Part shown: positions 40,320 to 48,372 of the stretch, piece by piece
Layout: each line of letters opens with the position of its first letter
How positions within the stretch are numbered: position 1 is the first letter of the stretch
NCBI GenBank assembly: GCA_910586475.1
Contig: CAJUHM010000009.1
Coordinates: 1-53,558 of the forward strand
DNA: 53,558 nt
Source: an uncultured Muribaculaceae bacterium
GTDB lineage: Bacteria; Bacteroidota; Bacteroidia; Bacteroidales; Muribaculaceae
Direction: 5' to 3'
Translations under genes and position numbers: made by a program
Notes under the pieces: model-generated
Database searches by the model: none
Told to the model about the DNA's origin: nothing
What the model saw: only the letters and a program-made list of their open reading frames with translations

Positions 40320-41339
40320 ATGAGAATCAAAAATTTACTAAGTGGCATTACCGTTGGTTTATGCCTTTTCTCTTTAAGTATTCCGATGACTGGCTGTGCC
40401 CAGAGATACGATAAGCAATCATCCAGGAAAACTATGGGCGTGGATTCAAGCAAGAAGCGTGACAAAGGGCGTCCCGGAGGGCCTCAATTAGGCACTCCTG
40501 GTGGAGGTCCGGTTATTGATAAGAGTGGCGACGCCACATTGCAATCAATGATAAAGAATGAATTGCCGGACTTTAAGCAATTGGAATATACCGATCCCGA
40601 GACTGGGAAATCAATGAAGTATAATCTGTACTCCCCCAAAACACTTGAAGATGGAAAGTCTTATCCGCTTGTTCTGTTCATGGCAGACGCAAGTACGCCC
40701 GGCGCGGATGCGACCCGTCCGCTGACACAAGGGTACGGGGCATTGGTGTGGGCTACCGACCAGTGGCAGGCTGAACATCCATGTTACGTGCTTGTCCCGC
40801 AATATTCCGGTGTCGCGGTTAATGACGCTTACGAGCATACTGATGAAGTTGACATGGTGGCGCGACTCGTACGGGAAATCGCTAAAGGACATCAGGTTGA
40901 TGCGAACAGACTCTATACCACTGGCCAGTCTATGGGCGGCATGATTTCAATGTACTATAATTCTGCCTATACTGACTTGTTTGCAGCCTCGATTTTCGTG
41001 GATTGCCATTGGGACAGTGCAACATTCCCCGAACTCGTAAAGCATAAATTCGTATTCATTACAGCCGGTAAAGCCGGAACTTTCGACGCACTTGAAAAAG
41101 CAGCTGATAATGCCGGCATAAAATATGAATATACTGATTTCAGCGCTAAACTGCCCCAGGCTGAACAAGATGCGCTTGCAACTGCTGTACTTGCCAAAGG
41201 TGCGCCGATTACGATAATCAATTTCACTTCAAAATCAGTTCTGCCTGCCGACGGCAGAGGCAGTGAACACATGTATTCATTTGATTACGCGTATCGTCTT
41301 ACTCCGGTGAGAGAATGGCTTTTCAAACAGAGCAAATAA
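40320..41339 (+). CDS. Secreted alpha/beta-hydrolase esterase (lipoprotein)
   Basis: A 339-residue protein from the ATG at 40320 (MRIKNLLSGITVG); a GTG four codons earlier is possible. Lipobox MTGC follows the signal. The nucleophile elbow is GQSMGGM, the N-terminal fold is KYNLYSPKTLEDGKSYPLVLFMADAS, and His in GSEHMYSFDYAY is the likely catalytic base. It resembles the PHB-depolymerase/feruloyl-esterase-like group. Gly/Pro-rich sequence after the lipobox (GRPGGPQLGTPGGGP) is a flexible linker. It precedes the tannase-like gene, so both may act on plant phenolic esters. Confidence 0.82.
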   Translation: MRIKNLLSGITVGLCLFSLSIPMTGCAQRYDKQSSRKTMGVDSSKKRDKGRPGGPQLGTPGGGPVIDKSGDATLQSMIKNELPDFKQLEYTDPETGKSMKYNLYSPKTLEDGKSYPLVLFMADASTPGADATRPLTQGYGALVWATDQWQAEHPCYVLVPQYSGVAVNDAYEHTDEVDMVARLVREIAKGHQVDANRLYTTGQSMGGMISMYYNSAYTDLFAASIFVDCHWDSATFPELVKHKFVFITAGKAGTFDALEKAADNAGIKYEYTDFSAKLPQAEQDALATAVLAKGAPITIINFTSKSVLPADGRGSEHMYSFDYAYRLTPVREWLFKQSK

Positions 41340-41366
41340 AGTTTTTAAGGTAATATGATTGTTTAT

Positions 41367-41401
41367 ACAAAGGGAGAAACAACAAATAGTTCTCCCTTTG
41401 T
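41367..41401 (+). terminator. Terminator after the esterase gene
   Basis: Perfect 12-bp stem ACAAAGGGAGAA / TTCTCCCTTTGT (41367-41378, 41390-41401), followed by TTATACAT. It separates the esterase from the tannase-like gene. Confidence 0.8.
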
Positions 41402-41456
41402 TTATACATAAAAACCGACCTGTTTTTAAGTGTCACGTATATATATACATTGAGAT

Positions 41457-42986
41457 ATGTCTATTAATAAATTTTTCTTCCCCACTATCCTTTCTGCCCT
41501 CATTGTTGGATGTGCCATGCCACTACAGGCAAACGACTGCGACAAACTACTCTTTGCCCCGGCTGTCTCGAAGCAGGTTGTCCTGACAATGCCTTCAAGA
41601 GAGAATGTAGCATACACCGCCTACGAAAATATCTTTTATGTTGCCAACATTGAAAATTCAACGTATCAGACTCTCAACATCTATGTGCCGGAAACTCTCA
41701 ACAGAGGAGACTCGACTCCCATATTTCTCCGCACCTATATAGGGGGCTATATGGCAACCACGGCAAAATCCCCGTCCGCATCTGATGCAACCGGCAGAGC
41801 GTTGAAAGATGGATATGTGGTCTGTATTCCCGGCTCCAGAGGTGCGAATTCTACAGTATCCCGCAACGGAAAGACCATTTATACCGGCACAGCCCCGAAT
41901 GGGCTACTCGACATCAAAGCCGCAATCCGTTATCTTCGATACAACGATGCATTGATTCCTGGCACGGCCGAACGTATCATCATTGACGGCACAAGTGCTG
42001 GAGGAGCAATGTCGGCATTGGTGGGTACGACAGGTGACCGCCCTGAATTTGACGAGTATCTGAGTAAAATGGGCGCTGCTCCGACCTCTGACAAGGTATT
42101 CGCGTCGGTATGCTACTGCCCTATAACCGACCTCAACCATGCGGATATGGAATATGAATGGCTATACGGCTGTACCAACAACGGTGTCAGACATCTCGAT
42201 GCAGAACAAATAATAATTTCAAATGAATTGGCTGCAGAGTGTCCTGCATACATCAATTCACTCAAACTCACGGATGAGTCAGATAATCTTATCACATCAG
42301 ATAATTATAAGGAATATCTTAAAACATTTCTCATTGCGTCGGCCCACAAGGCTCTTGAAGAGGGATGTGAGATCCCGGATACAATCGGGATCATAAGATT
42401 TGCCGAAAAACCGGATTTCGGAGGCTTTCCGGCAAGAGATGGAAACGGCGACGGCAGAGGAGCCCCCTCATTCGGACCGGCAGGAATGCGCCCGGCGTTC
42501 AACAATAAAACTGACTATGTCACAGATATTGACCTTGACAAATATTTGAGCTACGTGGCAAGTGTGACACCTCTTAAGACTCCTCCCGCATTTGACCAAT
42601 ATGGAGTGCTGATCGACATTCCGACCCCCGAAAACAAAGTATTCGGAAATGCCGAAGGCACACCTTCAAATTTCACCGAATTCAGTCTGCGTCACCGACT
42701 TCATGACAACCGTGCGACACTTGGGAAAGATCTGATGAACCGCATCTTCATAATGAATCCGATGAATTTCATTTCAGAAAATGCTACTTCAGTTGCTCCA
42801 CATTGGTTTATCCGTCATGGAGCAAAAGACAGAGACACATCATTCCTTGTGCCAATAAATCTTGCCACCAGACTGAAAAATTCAGGATTTGATGTCAATT
42901 TCTTCCTGCCTTGGAACAGACCTCATAGTGGAGATTACAATCTTGACGATCTTTTCGGATGGATTGACAGCATAACAAAGAAATGA
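41457..42986 (+). CDS. Tannase-like alpha/beta-hydrolase (subtype B type)
   Basis: A 509-residue secreted hydrolase; the signal ends in LIVGC or later, so it may be a lipoprotein. The N-terminal part (LNIYVPETLNR, FLRTYIGGYMA) and GLLDIKAAIRYLRYND match bacterial subtype B tannases. The nucleophile is Ser180 in DGTSAGGAMS, the acid lies in GAKDRDTSF (Asp458 or 460), and the base is His490 in NRPHSGDYN. These enzymes split gallate esters of tannins. A Gly/Arg/Pro-rich loop (PARDGNGDGRGAPSFGPAGM) lies in the lid region. It overlaps the MFS gene by 4 nt, so the transporter may handle the product or protect against it. Confidence 0.8.
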   Translation: MSINKFFFPTILSALIVGCAMPLQANDCDKLLFAPAVSKQVVLTMPSRENVAYTAYENIFYVANIENSTYQTLNIYVPETLNRGDSTPIFLRTYIGGYMATTAKSPSASDATGRALKDGYVVCIPGSRGANSTVSRNGKTIYTGTAPNGLLDIKAAIRYLRYNDALIPGTAERIIIDGTSAGGAMSALVGTTGDRPEFDEYLSKMGAAPTSDKVFASVCYCPITDLNHADMEYEWLYGCTNNGVRHLDAEQIIISNELAAECPAYINSLKLTDESDNLITSDNYKEYLKTFLIASAHKALEEGCEIPDTIGIIRFAEKPDFGGFPARDGNGDGRGAPSFGPAGMRPAFNNKTDYVTDIDLDKYLSYVASVTPLKTPPAFDQYGVLIDIPTPENKVFGNAEGTPSNFTEFSLRHRLHDNRATLGKDLMNRIFIMNPMNFISENATSVAPHWFIRHGAKDRDTSFLVPINLATRLKNSGFDVNFFLPWNRPHSGDYNLDDLFGWIDSITKK

Positions 42987-44353
42987 TGGATACAAAACTG
43001 TCACTGAATAAATATATCGCAGTCATCGCCATACTCTTGGTATTGGTGATGACTGTGCTTGATGTTACGTTGGTGAACGTTGCATTGCCTGTCATGGCTG
43101 AAAAATTCAGAGTGTCGGACTCGAATGCTGTATGGATTATCACGATCTATCAGCTTACGATAACCATGCTGTTGTTACCTCTTTCTTCTGTTGGCGATCT
43201 ATTTAGCTACAGGCGTAACTTCCTTATCGGCGTCGTCGTATTTACCATTGCCTCCGCCCTATGTGCTGCATCCGATAGTTTTACTATCATTCTTTTATCA
43301 CGGACGCTGCAGGGCTTCGGAGCCGCTTGTGTAATGAGTGTCAACATTGCTCTTACACGTCTCATTTATCCACGCCACATTCTTGGAAGAGGTCTTGCGC
43401 TTAATGCGATGGTTATTGCCATTGCCACCGCTGCAGGACCCACTATTGCCGGATGTATTCTTTCTGTGGCTTCATGGCATTGGCTGTTTCTTATAAATGT
43501 ACCCTTCGGAATAGTAGCATTCTTTATCGGAAAGAAACTGCTGCCTCAAAACCCGGTGAAAACAAACAAACCCAAATTTGATTGGATAAGCGGAATAGAA
43601 AACACTATCGTTTTCGGCTTAATCTTCTACGCATTGGGGAGCTTTGCACGAAAAGGCGATTTAGTAGTCAACTCAATTATTCTGAGTGTGGGCCTTACAG
43701 TCGGAATATTCTATGTACGACGCCAATTAAACAAGAAGCCCCCCATGCTCCCGGTCGATTTATTCAGAATAAAACTCTATTCCCAGAGTATAGCCACTTC
43801 CGTATGCTCGTTCATTGCCCAGAACCTCGCAATGATTTCGCTCCCTTTTCTGTTTTTCAACATTATGGGATTCAGCGAAATCTCTACTGGCTTGTTAATG
43901 ACCCCCTGGCCACTTGCCACAATGATTGTGTCGCCTATCGCGGCAAGATTTGTCGAAAAGCACAATCCAGGTATTACTGCGGCTATGGGCATGGGCGTGT
44001 ATGCTATAGGAATAATACTCCTGCTTTGCCTTCCTGCGGTCGGAGTGACTGGATTCGATATTGCGTGGAGAATGTCGTTATGCGGAGTCGGTTTCGGTAT
44101 GTTTCAGACACCAAACAATATTATCATGGTAATAGCCACTCCGGTCCAACGTACCGGAGGAGCTGGAGGGATGCAGAGCGCGGCTCGTCTGGTAGGACAA
44201 ACTCTCGGAGCTACTGCGGTAACATTGATTTTTGCAATCTTACCTCAGAACACGTCAGTGAGTACATGTCTATATGCAGCTTTAGGAACATCGCTTTTAG
44301 CCGGTATCCTAAGCGCGACACGAGCAGGCAGACTTCAGTCGGAGCATTCATGA
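42983..44353 (+). CDS. MFS exporter of the DHA2 (EmrB/QacA) family
   Basis: A 456-residue protein of the 14-helix drug:proton antiporter group. Helix 1 LDVTLVNVALPVMAEKF is the DHA2 signature (motif D1), followed by WIITIYQLTITMLLLPLSSVGD and LSRTLQGFGAACVMSVNIALTRLIYP. It expels hydrophobic compounds with proton influx. The start overlaps the stop of the tannase-like gene. Its 3' end overlaps the next, convergent gene by 19 nt. Confidence 0.93.
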   Translation: MMDTKLSLNKYIAVIAILLVLVMTVLDVTLVNVALPVMAEKFRVSDSNAVWIITIYQLTITMLLLPLSSVGDLFSYRRNFLIGVVVFTIASALCAASDSFTIILLSRTLQGFGAACVMSVNIALTRLIYPRHILGRGLALNAMVIAIATAAGPTIAGCILSVASWHWLFLINVPFGIVAFFIGKKLLPQNPVKTNKPKFDWISGIENTIVFGLIFYALGSFARKGDLVVNSIILSVGLTVGIFYVRRQLNKKPPMLPVDLFRIKLYSQSIATSVCSFIAQNLAMISLPFLFFNIMGFSEISTGLLMTPWPLATMIVSPIAARFVEKHNPGITAAMGMGVYAIGIILLLCLPAVGVTGFDIAWRMSLCGVGFGMFQTPNNIIMVIATPVQRTGGAGGMQSAARLVGQTLGATAVTLIFAILPQNTSVSTCLYAALGTSLLAGILSATRAGRLQSEHS

Positions 44354-45513
44354 ATTATGCTTCTTATCAGTAGGATGGCGATGAACGAGCATACTGTCAT
44401 TACCATATATGTTGAAATCTGTATGGTTCCCAGTCCGACCAATGGAGTTACAATGCCGCCGAATAAAAACCCTGCGGCTCCAACAATTGCCGATGCCCAA
44501 CCGATTTTAGACTTCCCCTCGGTCATTGCAAGCGTTGTCGAAGATGTGAACACCATCCCTACGGAAAACAGCATGACAAATACGAGTATCTCATACCCCC
44601 AGAAGCCGAATCCAAGATTATAGTTGCATAATTGCAGCATTGAGCAGCCAAACATACCGGCACATCCGATATATGTGGCATTTGTGATCTGCTTGAGTTT
44701 AAGCGATAGTATCGAGCCACTGCCTATTCCCATAGAGTTGATTCCAAACAATATTCCAAACATTAGTTCCGACAGTCCGAAATCGTTTTGGAGAATGAAC
44801 GATGCAGAAGATATGTAACCGAACAGGACTGCATTTGCCATACCGAAAATCAACACATAGCGCACATAGGCCGAGTTCTTAAACAGTATCCCCGCCTGCA
44901 TAAAAAGACTTGTCAGACTGCCTGCATAATATTTTTCAGATGTATGCGATTCGCGGAAAGGTATCGAAACGACATATAGGAGTACTCCTATTGCAAGAAG
45001 AACACAAAAGATGCCCTTCCAACCGATTGTCTCAGAAAACAATCCGCCAATAACAGGCGCAATCACCGGTGCAATACCATTGATTGCTCCAATAATCGCC
45101 AATGATTTTGCCAACTCGCGACCACTGTAACAGTCGGTTGCAACGGAACGCGACAGCACAACACCTCCGGCTCCACCCAGCCCTTGAAAAAAACGACAGA
45201 CATTCAATACTTCTATAGTCGGGGAGAAGACACTTGCCGCTGTGGCAATTATGAATAAGACAAGAGCGCTTTTAAGAAGCGGTTTCCTTCCCCACTTATC
45301 ACTTAGCGGTCCAAAGATAAGCTGTCCGACAGCCAACCCTAATATACACGCTGCCAGACTCATCTGAACGGCCGACGCGGTCGTCTGAAATTCATCTGTC
45401 ATTACCGGCAATGCCGGAAGATACATATCTGTAACAAGCGGCGGAAATGCCGCCAATGCACCCAGCAGGAGATAAAGATAAACAAGATACTTCTTACTAA
45501 ATTGTTGTTTCAT
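44335..45513 (-). CDS. Bcr/CflA family multidrug efflux MFS transporter
   Basis: A 392-residue protein with 12 membrane helices. The Bcr/CflA hallmarks are YLPALPVMTDEFQTTASAVQMSLAACILGLAVGQLIFGPLSDKWGRKP (helices 1-3) and RFFQGLGGAGGVVLSRSVATD (motif C-like). Such pumps export bicyclomycin, sulfonamide or chloramphenicol-like compounds in other bacteria; the substrate here is open. It is convergent with the DHA2 gene (19-nt overlap at the 3' ends). No clear promoter is seen upstream. Confidence 0.93.
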   Translation of the reverse strand: MKQQFSKKYLVYLYLLLGALAAFPPLVTDMYLPALPVMTDEFQTTASAVQMSLAACILGLAVGQLIFGPLSDKWGRKPLLKSALVLFIIATAASVFSPTIEVLNVCRFFQGLGGAGGVVLSRSVATDCYSGRELAKSLAIIGAINGIAPVIAPVIGGLFSETIGWKGIFCVLLAIGVLLYVVSIPFRESHTSEKYYAGSLTSLFMQAGILFKNSAYVRYVLIFGMANAVLFGYISSASFILQNDFGLSELMFGILFGINSMGIGSGSILSLKLKQITNATYIGCAGMFGCSMLQLCNYNLGFGFWGYEILVFVMLFSVGMVFTSSTTLAMTEGKSKIGWASAIVGAAGFLFGGIVTPLVGLGTIQISTYMVMTVCSFIAILLIRSIIHECSD

Positions 45514-45655
45514 TATGCTATTCTGTTTAGAAATTGTTTGATAACAAGAATCCAGCCATGCAGCGTCAGGAATCCTATTTTAACATTACACATTCTTCAC
45601 AAGTCACATTCAGAGGTTGAAAAGGCTGTTTCGCATTTGTTGTTCAAACAACCTC

Positions 45656-45692
45656 TTAAAAAATAAAAGCCTGTTGAAAGAATCAACAAGCT
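45656..45692 (-). terminator. Terminator after xusABC
   Basis: On the minus strand AGCTTGTTGA pairs with TCAACAGGCT (45668-45692) with one G-U pair, followed by TTTTATTTTTTAA. Confidence 0.85.
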
Positions 45693-45743
45693 CTTATTAC
45701 TCGATTGTTAAAATCCGGTGGCTTTCTCAGGATGCAAAGTTAA

Positions 45744-46958
45744 TCAGTTTTTATCAATCTTTGCGTTTTTCTTCGGATGGCGAAGATGTTTTATCCAGAT
45801 ATAGTAGCCAGTCAGCGGAAGAGATGCTCCAAGTAGTGCGCCCAACAGCCACAGAATTCTTGTCAGCATTCCACCCCAACTCCCGGTGTGTACTGCATAT
45901 ATCCAGCCGCGAAGTTTGTCTGCCGGAACAGAGTCGGCATATTTTGAGACAGGATTTACCTCGCCGGATCTGCGATTGAACTCATACTTGTCTGATGCAC
46001 GCCCGTTGCCAGTAACGCCTAATGTGACAGATGCGGTTTCTGGCCCTACAGTAATCTGAGGTGCATCGGGGTTTTGGGATTTCAACTTGTCATAAACCTG
46101 TTGCCAACGCCCAAACTCGGAATGATGGCGGCGACCTTCGCCTCGGCCCTCGCCATGTTCTCCACGGCGTCCGCCTCTGTGATCGCCGCGACCTTCACTA
46201 TCGCGACCGCCATTGCCGCGACCGCTTTCCACAGATTTTTCATTTGTTGAAGCTCCGAAATTTCGTGGTGTATGATCAACGCCGCACACTGCATAAAACG
46301 CAGTACGATACCAGTTGAATGACCATGTAAGTCCGGTCAAAGACATTGCAAGCACGAATACGAGTGCATACATGCCTCCTGCAACATGTAGACTTTTCCA
46401 GAGACCACGCCAACCGTCCTTGAAAGAAACAGACATACTGCGCCGGAAATTCTTATGTGCGCGGGGCCACCATATAATAACTCCTGTTACCAGAGCAATC
46501 ACGAATATTAGCGTAGATATACCGACAAGGAGTTTCCCGACCTTTACGCCATCACTGTGCGGATTTGCGCTGTCAAGAAGCCAACGATGGAGCTTGAACA
46601 TCGTCGAGAAGAAACCTATGCGCTCATATTTACCTGTAATCTGACCGGAATACTGATCAATGAACAGAGAGGCTCTCCGAGGCTTGGAAAGATTTACCTG
46701 ATAAGTACGGTCCCTGTCGGCGTACACCGTTACCCCAGTGATTGAGACAGAATCCGGCAGTGTGGCTTTAACCGTTTCCATAAGCTCTCCCAAAGGGAGC
46801 GGTTCACCTTCGGATGAGATTACATAGTAAACATCGCTTTTAACGCTACGGGTTATTTCCGGCTCGAAAATAAGCATCGCCCCCGAGAAACACACCAGAG
46901 TGATTATTATTCCGAACGGAACGGAAAGCCATAGATGGATTTTGCGAAATAGATTCAT
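45744..46958 (-). CDS. xusC: PepSY-type inner-membrane protein, XusC-like
   Basis: A 404-residue PepSY-associated protein with four membrane helices: LWLSVPFGIIITLVCFSGAMLIF (near 10-31), VGISTLIFVIALVTGVIIWW (145-164), MYALVFVLAMSLTGLTW (196-212) and a C-terminal one (LLGALLGASLPLTGYYIW). HxxxW-type His residues (FKLHRWLLD) could bind haem, as in ferric reductases of this group. Residues 245-279, in the periplasmic loop, are an odd Gly/Arg/Glu/His-rich insert (GRGNGGRDSEGRG..). By analogy with the Bacteroides xusABC system it would reduce or pass on iron from captured siderophore; that role is family knowledge, not shown here. It starts 6 nt after xusB. Confidence 0.85.
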   Translation of the reverse strand: MNLFRKIHLWLSVPFGIIITLVCFSGAMLIFEPEITRSVKSDVYYVISSEGEPLPLGELMETVKATLPDSVSITGVTVYADRDRTYQVNLSKPRRASLFIDQYSGQITGKYERIGFFSTMFKLHRWLLDSANPHSDGVKVGKLLVGISTLIFVIALVTGVIIWWPRAHKNFRRSMSVSFKDGWRGLWKSLHVAGGMYALVFVLAMSLTGLTWSFNWYRTAFYAVCGVDHTPRNFGASTNEKSVESGRGNGGRDSEGRGDHRGGRRGEHGEGRGEGRRHHSEFGRWQQVYDKLKSQNPDAPQITVGPETASVTLGVTGNGRASDKYEFNRRSGEVNPVSKYADSVPADKLRGWIYAVHTGSWGGMLTRILWLLGALLGASLPLTGYYIWIKHLRHPKKNAKIDKN

Positions 46959-46964
46959 GACCCG

Positions 46965-48356
46965 TTATTTTGAGGTTTCCAGAAATCCGATAGCGGTTAT
47001 ATCAGAAGCGCCCTCAACAACAACACCCTTGCTTGCCTGGGCTGTGGCGGGGTTTATTCTATATATCGTGGGATAACCGTTTTCCACATTTACCGGAATA
47101 TATACGTTTCCGTTCTGAGTGAATACAGTCTTACCCAACGATGTGATGTTTGAAGGCAGTCCGCTGACGTAGGTCAGCTTTTTTGAAGTCGCGTCAAAGA
47201 TTGCAAGGTCTGTTCCGGCAAAACCGCTCTGTGAAAAGGGTCGGTCATACATGACCATGAGAAAATAGTTGCCTCCTGCAGGCCAGCAGCGCATGAACGA
47301 TTTGCCGTCGGCCTGTGATTCGATATCGCAGTAATAGTCATCGAACTGTTTGCTGCCAGCCGGTATGCGGCATACTCCGGCATTGTGTTTTGTTCTCTGA
47401 AGAGGGTCGGTCATGGTTTTGGAATATGAAGGAGAGAACACGTAAATATCTCCATTTTCCGCTGCCCAGATAGTCTGATAATACTGCGACCTGAAGCGAC
47501 CTGCCGGAGAGCTGATGCGGTCGGTTTTTACAAGCGTGGGGTGCAGAAAGTCATCATTGTCGTAAATTGCCACCCAGCACTCGTCAGGATACTGTGTGCC
47601 GACGAGTTCACCGGCTTTATACGAGCCGGATCCTGACCCACCGGCTTCGGCATGCACCAGATGCTCAAATCCTTTACGGATCCACTTGCCGTTGTCGTAG
47701 GCTGCACCATACTGGCTAAGACCCATCGGGATCGCACCGCAATAAAGGCGTGAGCCGCTTTGCTCCGCACCGGCGAGAGTCACATACTCGCCGTTCCCGA
47801 GGAAATTCTCCATCAGATATGGGTGTTCGGCCGTTGCATGATTGGTAGAGGATGTCTCGTTCACGACATCAAGATAGGTCACGTTGAGCATCTTGGCATG
47901 ATACCCGTTTCCATCAACCACATCGGCAGACTCTCCTGTCGCCATTGTCAGAATGTCGTTGTCGTATGCACCGTATGATGAAAACCGGCTGATACGGTAT
48001 TCTGTGCCCCGCGCCTTTATTTCTCCGCCTGCATCGAGGATATAGCTGCGGGTAGTTCCGGCGTTGCCCTGATTGTAGGTAAGAGCATAGAGATAGTTCT
48101 TGTGGAATACCCACTGTGTCGCTCCGTCGTTGAGCAATCCATTGTTCACCGGAGACAGAGTGCCCTCGTCGAGCGACTCCCCTGTCAGTAACACATATGA
48201 GGTCGCGTTTGAACCCTGAACAGTTGCGGCGAATACATATTTCCCATTGCCGACATAGTCGCCTCCAGTATTTGGCTCGTCTGTGTCCGAGCAAGATGTC
48301 AGTGCCATCGGCACTGCGAGCGCAGTCAATACGCTAAAAAAACTTGTTTTCTTCAT
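46965..48356 (-). CDS. xusB: DUF4374 siderophore-binding lipoprotein, XusB-like
   Basis: A 463-residue lipoprotein from the ATG at 48356 (MKKTSFFSVLTALAVP); lipobox LTSC. The mature part has the repeated-blade pattern of DUF4374 beta-propellers (GKYVFAATVQGSNATSYVLLTG; NYLYALTYNQGNAGTTRSYIL; GDIYVFSPSYSKTMTDPL). In Bacteroides thetaiotaomicron the DUF4374 protein XusB binds ferric enterobactin-type siderophores at the cell surface and passes them to XusA. The order receptor - DUF4374 - PepSY is the same here. Confidence 0.88.
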   Translation of the reverse strand: MKKTSFFSVLTALAVPMALTSCSDTDEPNTGGDYVGNGKYVFAATVQGSNATSYVLLTGESLDEGTLSPVNNGLLNDGATQWVFHKNYLYALTYNQGNAGTTRSYILDAGGEIKARGTEYRISRFSSYGAYDNDILTMATGESADVVDGNGYHAKMLNVTYLDVVNETSSTNHATAEHPYLMENFLGNGEYVTLAGAEQSGSRLYCGAIPMGLSQYGAAYDNGKWIRKGFEHLVHAEAGGSGSGSYKAGELVGTQYPDECWVAIYDNDDFLHPTLVKTDRISSPAGRFRSQYYQTIWAAENGDIYVFSPSYSKTMTDPLQRTKHNAGVCRIPAGSKQFDDYYCDIESQADGKSFMRCWPAGGNYFLMVMYDRPFSQSGFAGTDLAIFDATSKKLTYVSGLPSNITSLGKTVFTQNGNVYIPVNVENGYPTIYRINPATAQASKGVVVEGASDITAIGFLETSK

Positions 48357-48372
48357 TGCTATTATTTGTTTA

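Noticed and set aside
43582..44373. A 263-codon plus-strand frame inside the DHA2 transporter gene
   Set aside because: The transporter frame is unbroken with all helices; the other frame shows no protein-like pattern.
45617..45979. A 120-codon plus-strand frame over the xusC end and its terminator
   Set aside because: It runs through the hairpin and opposite a conserved C-terminal helix of XusC.
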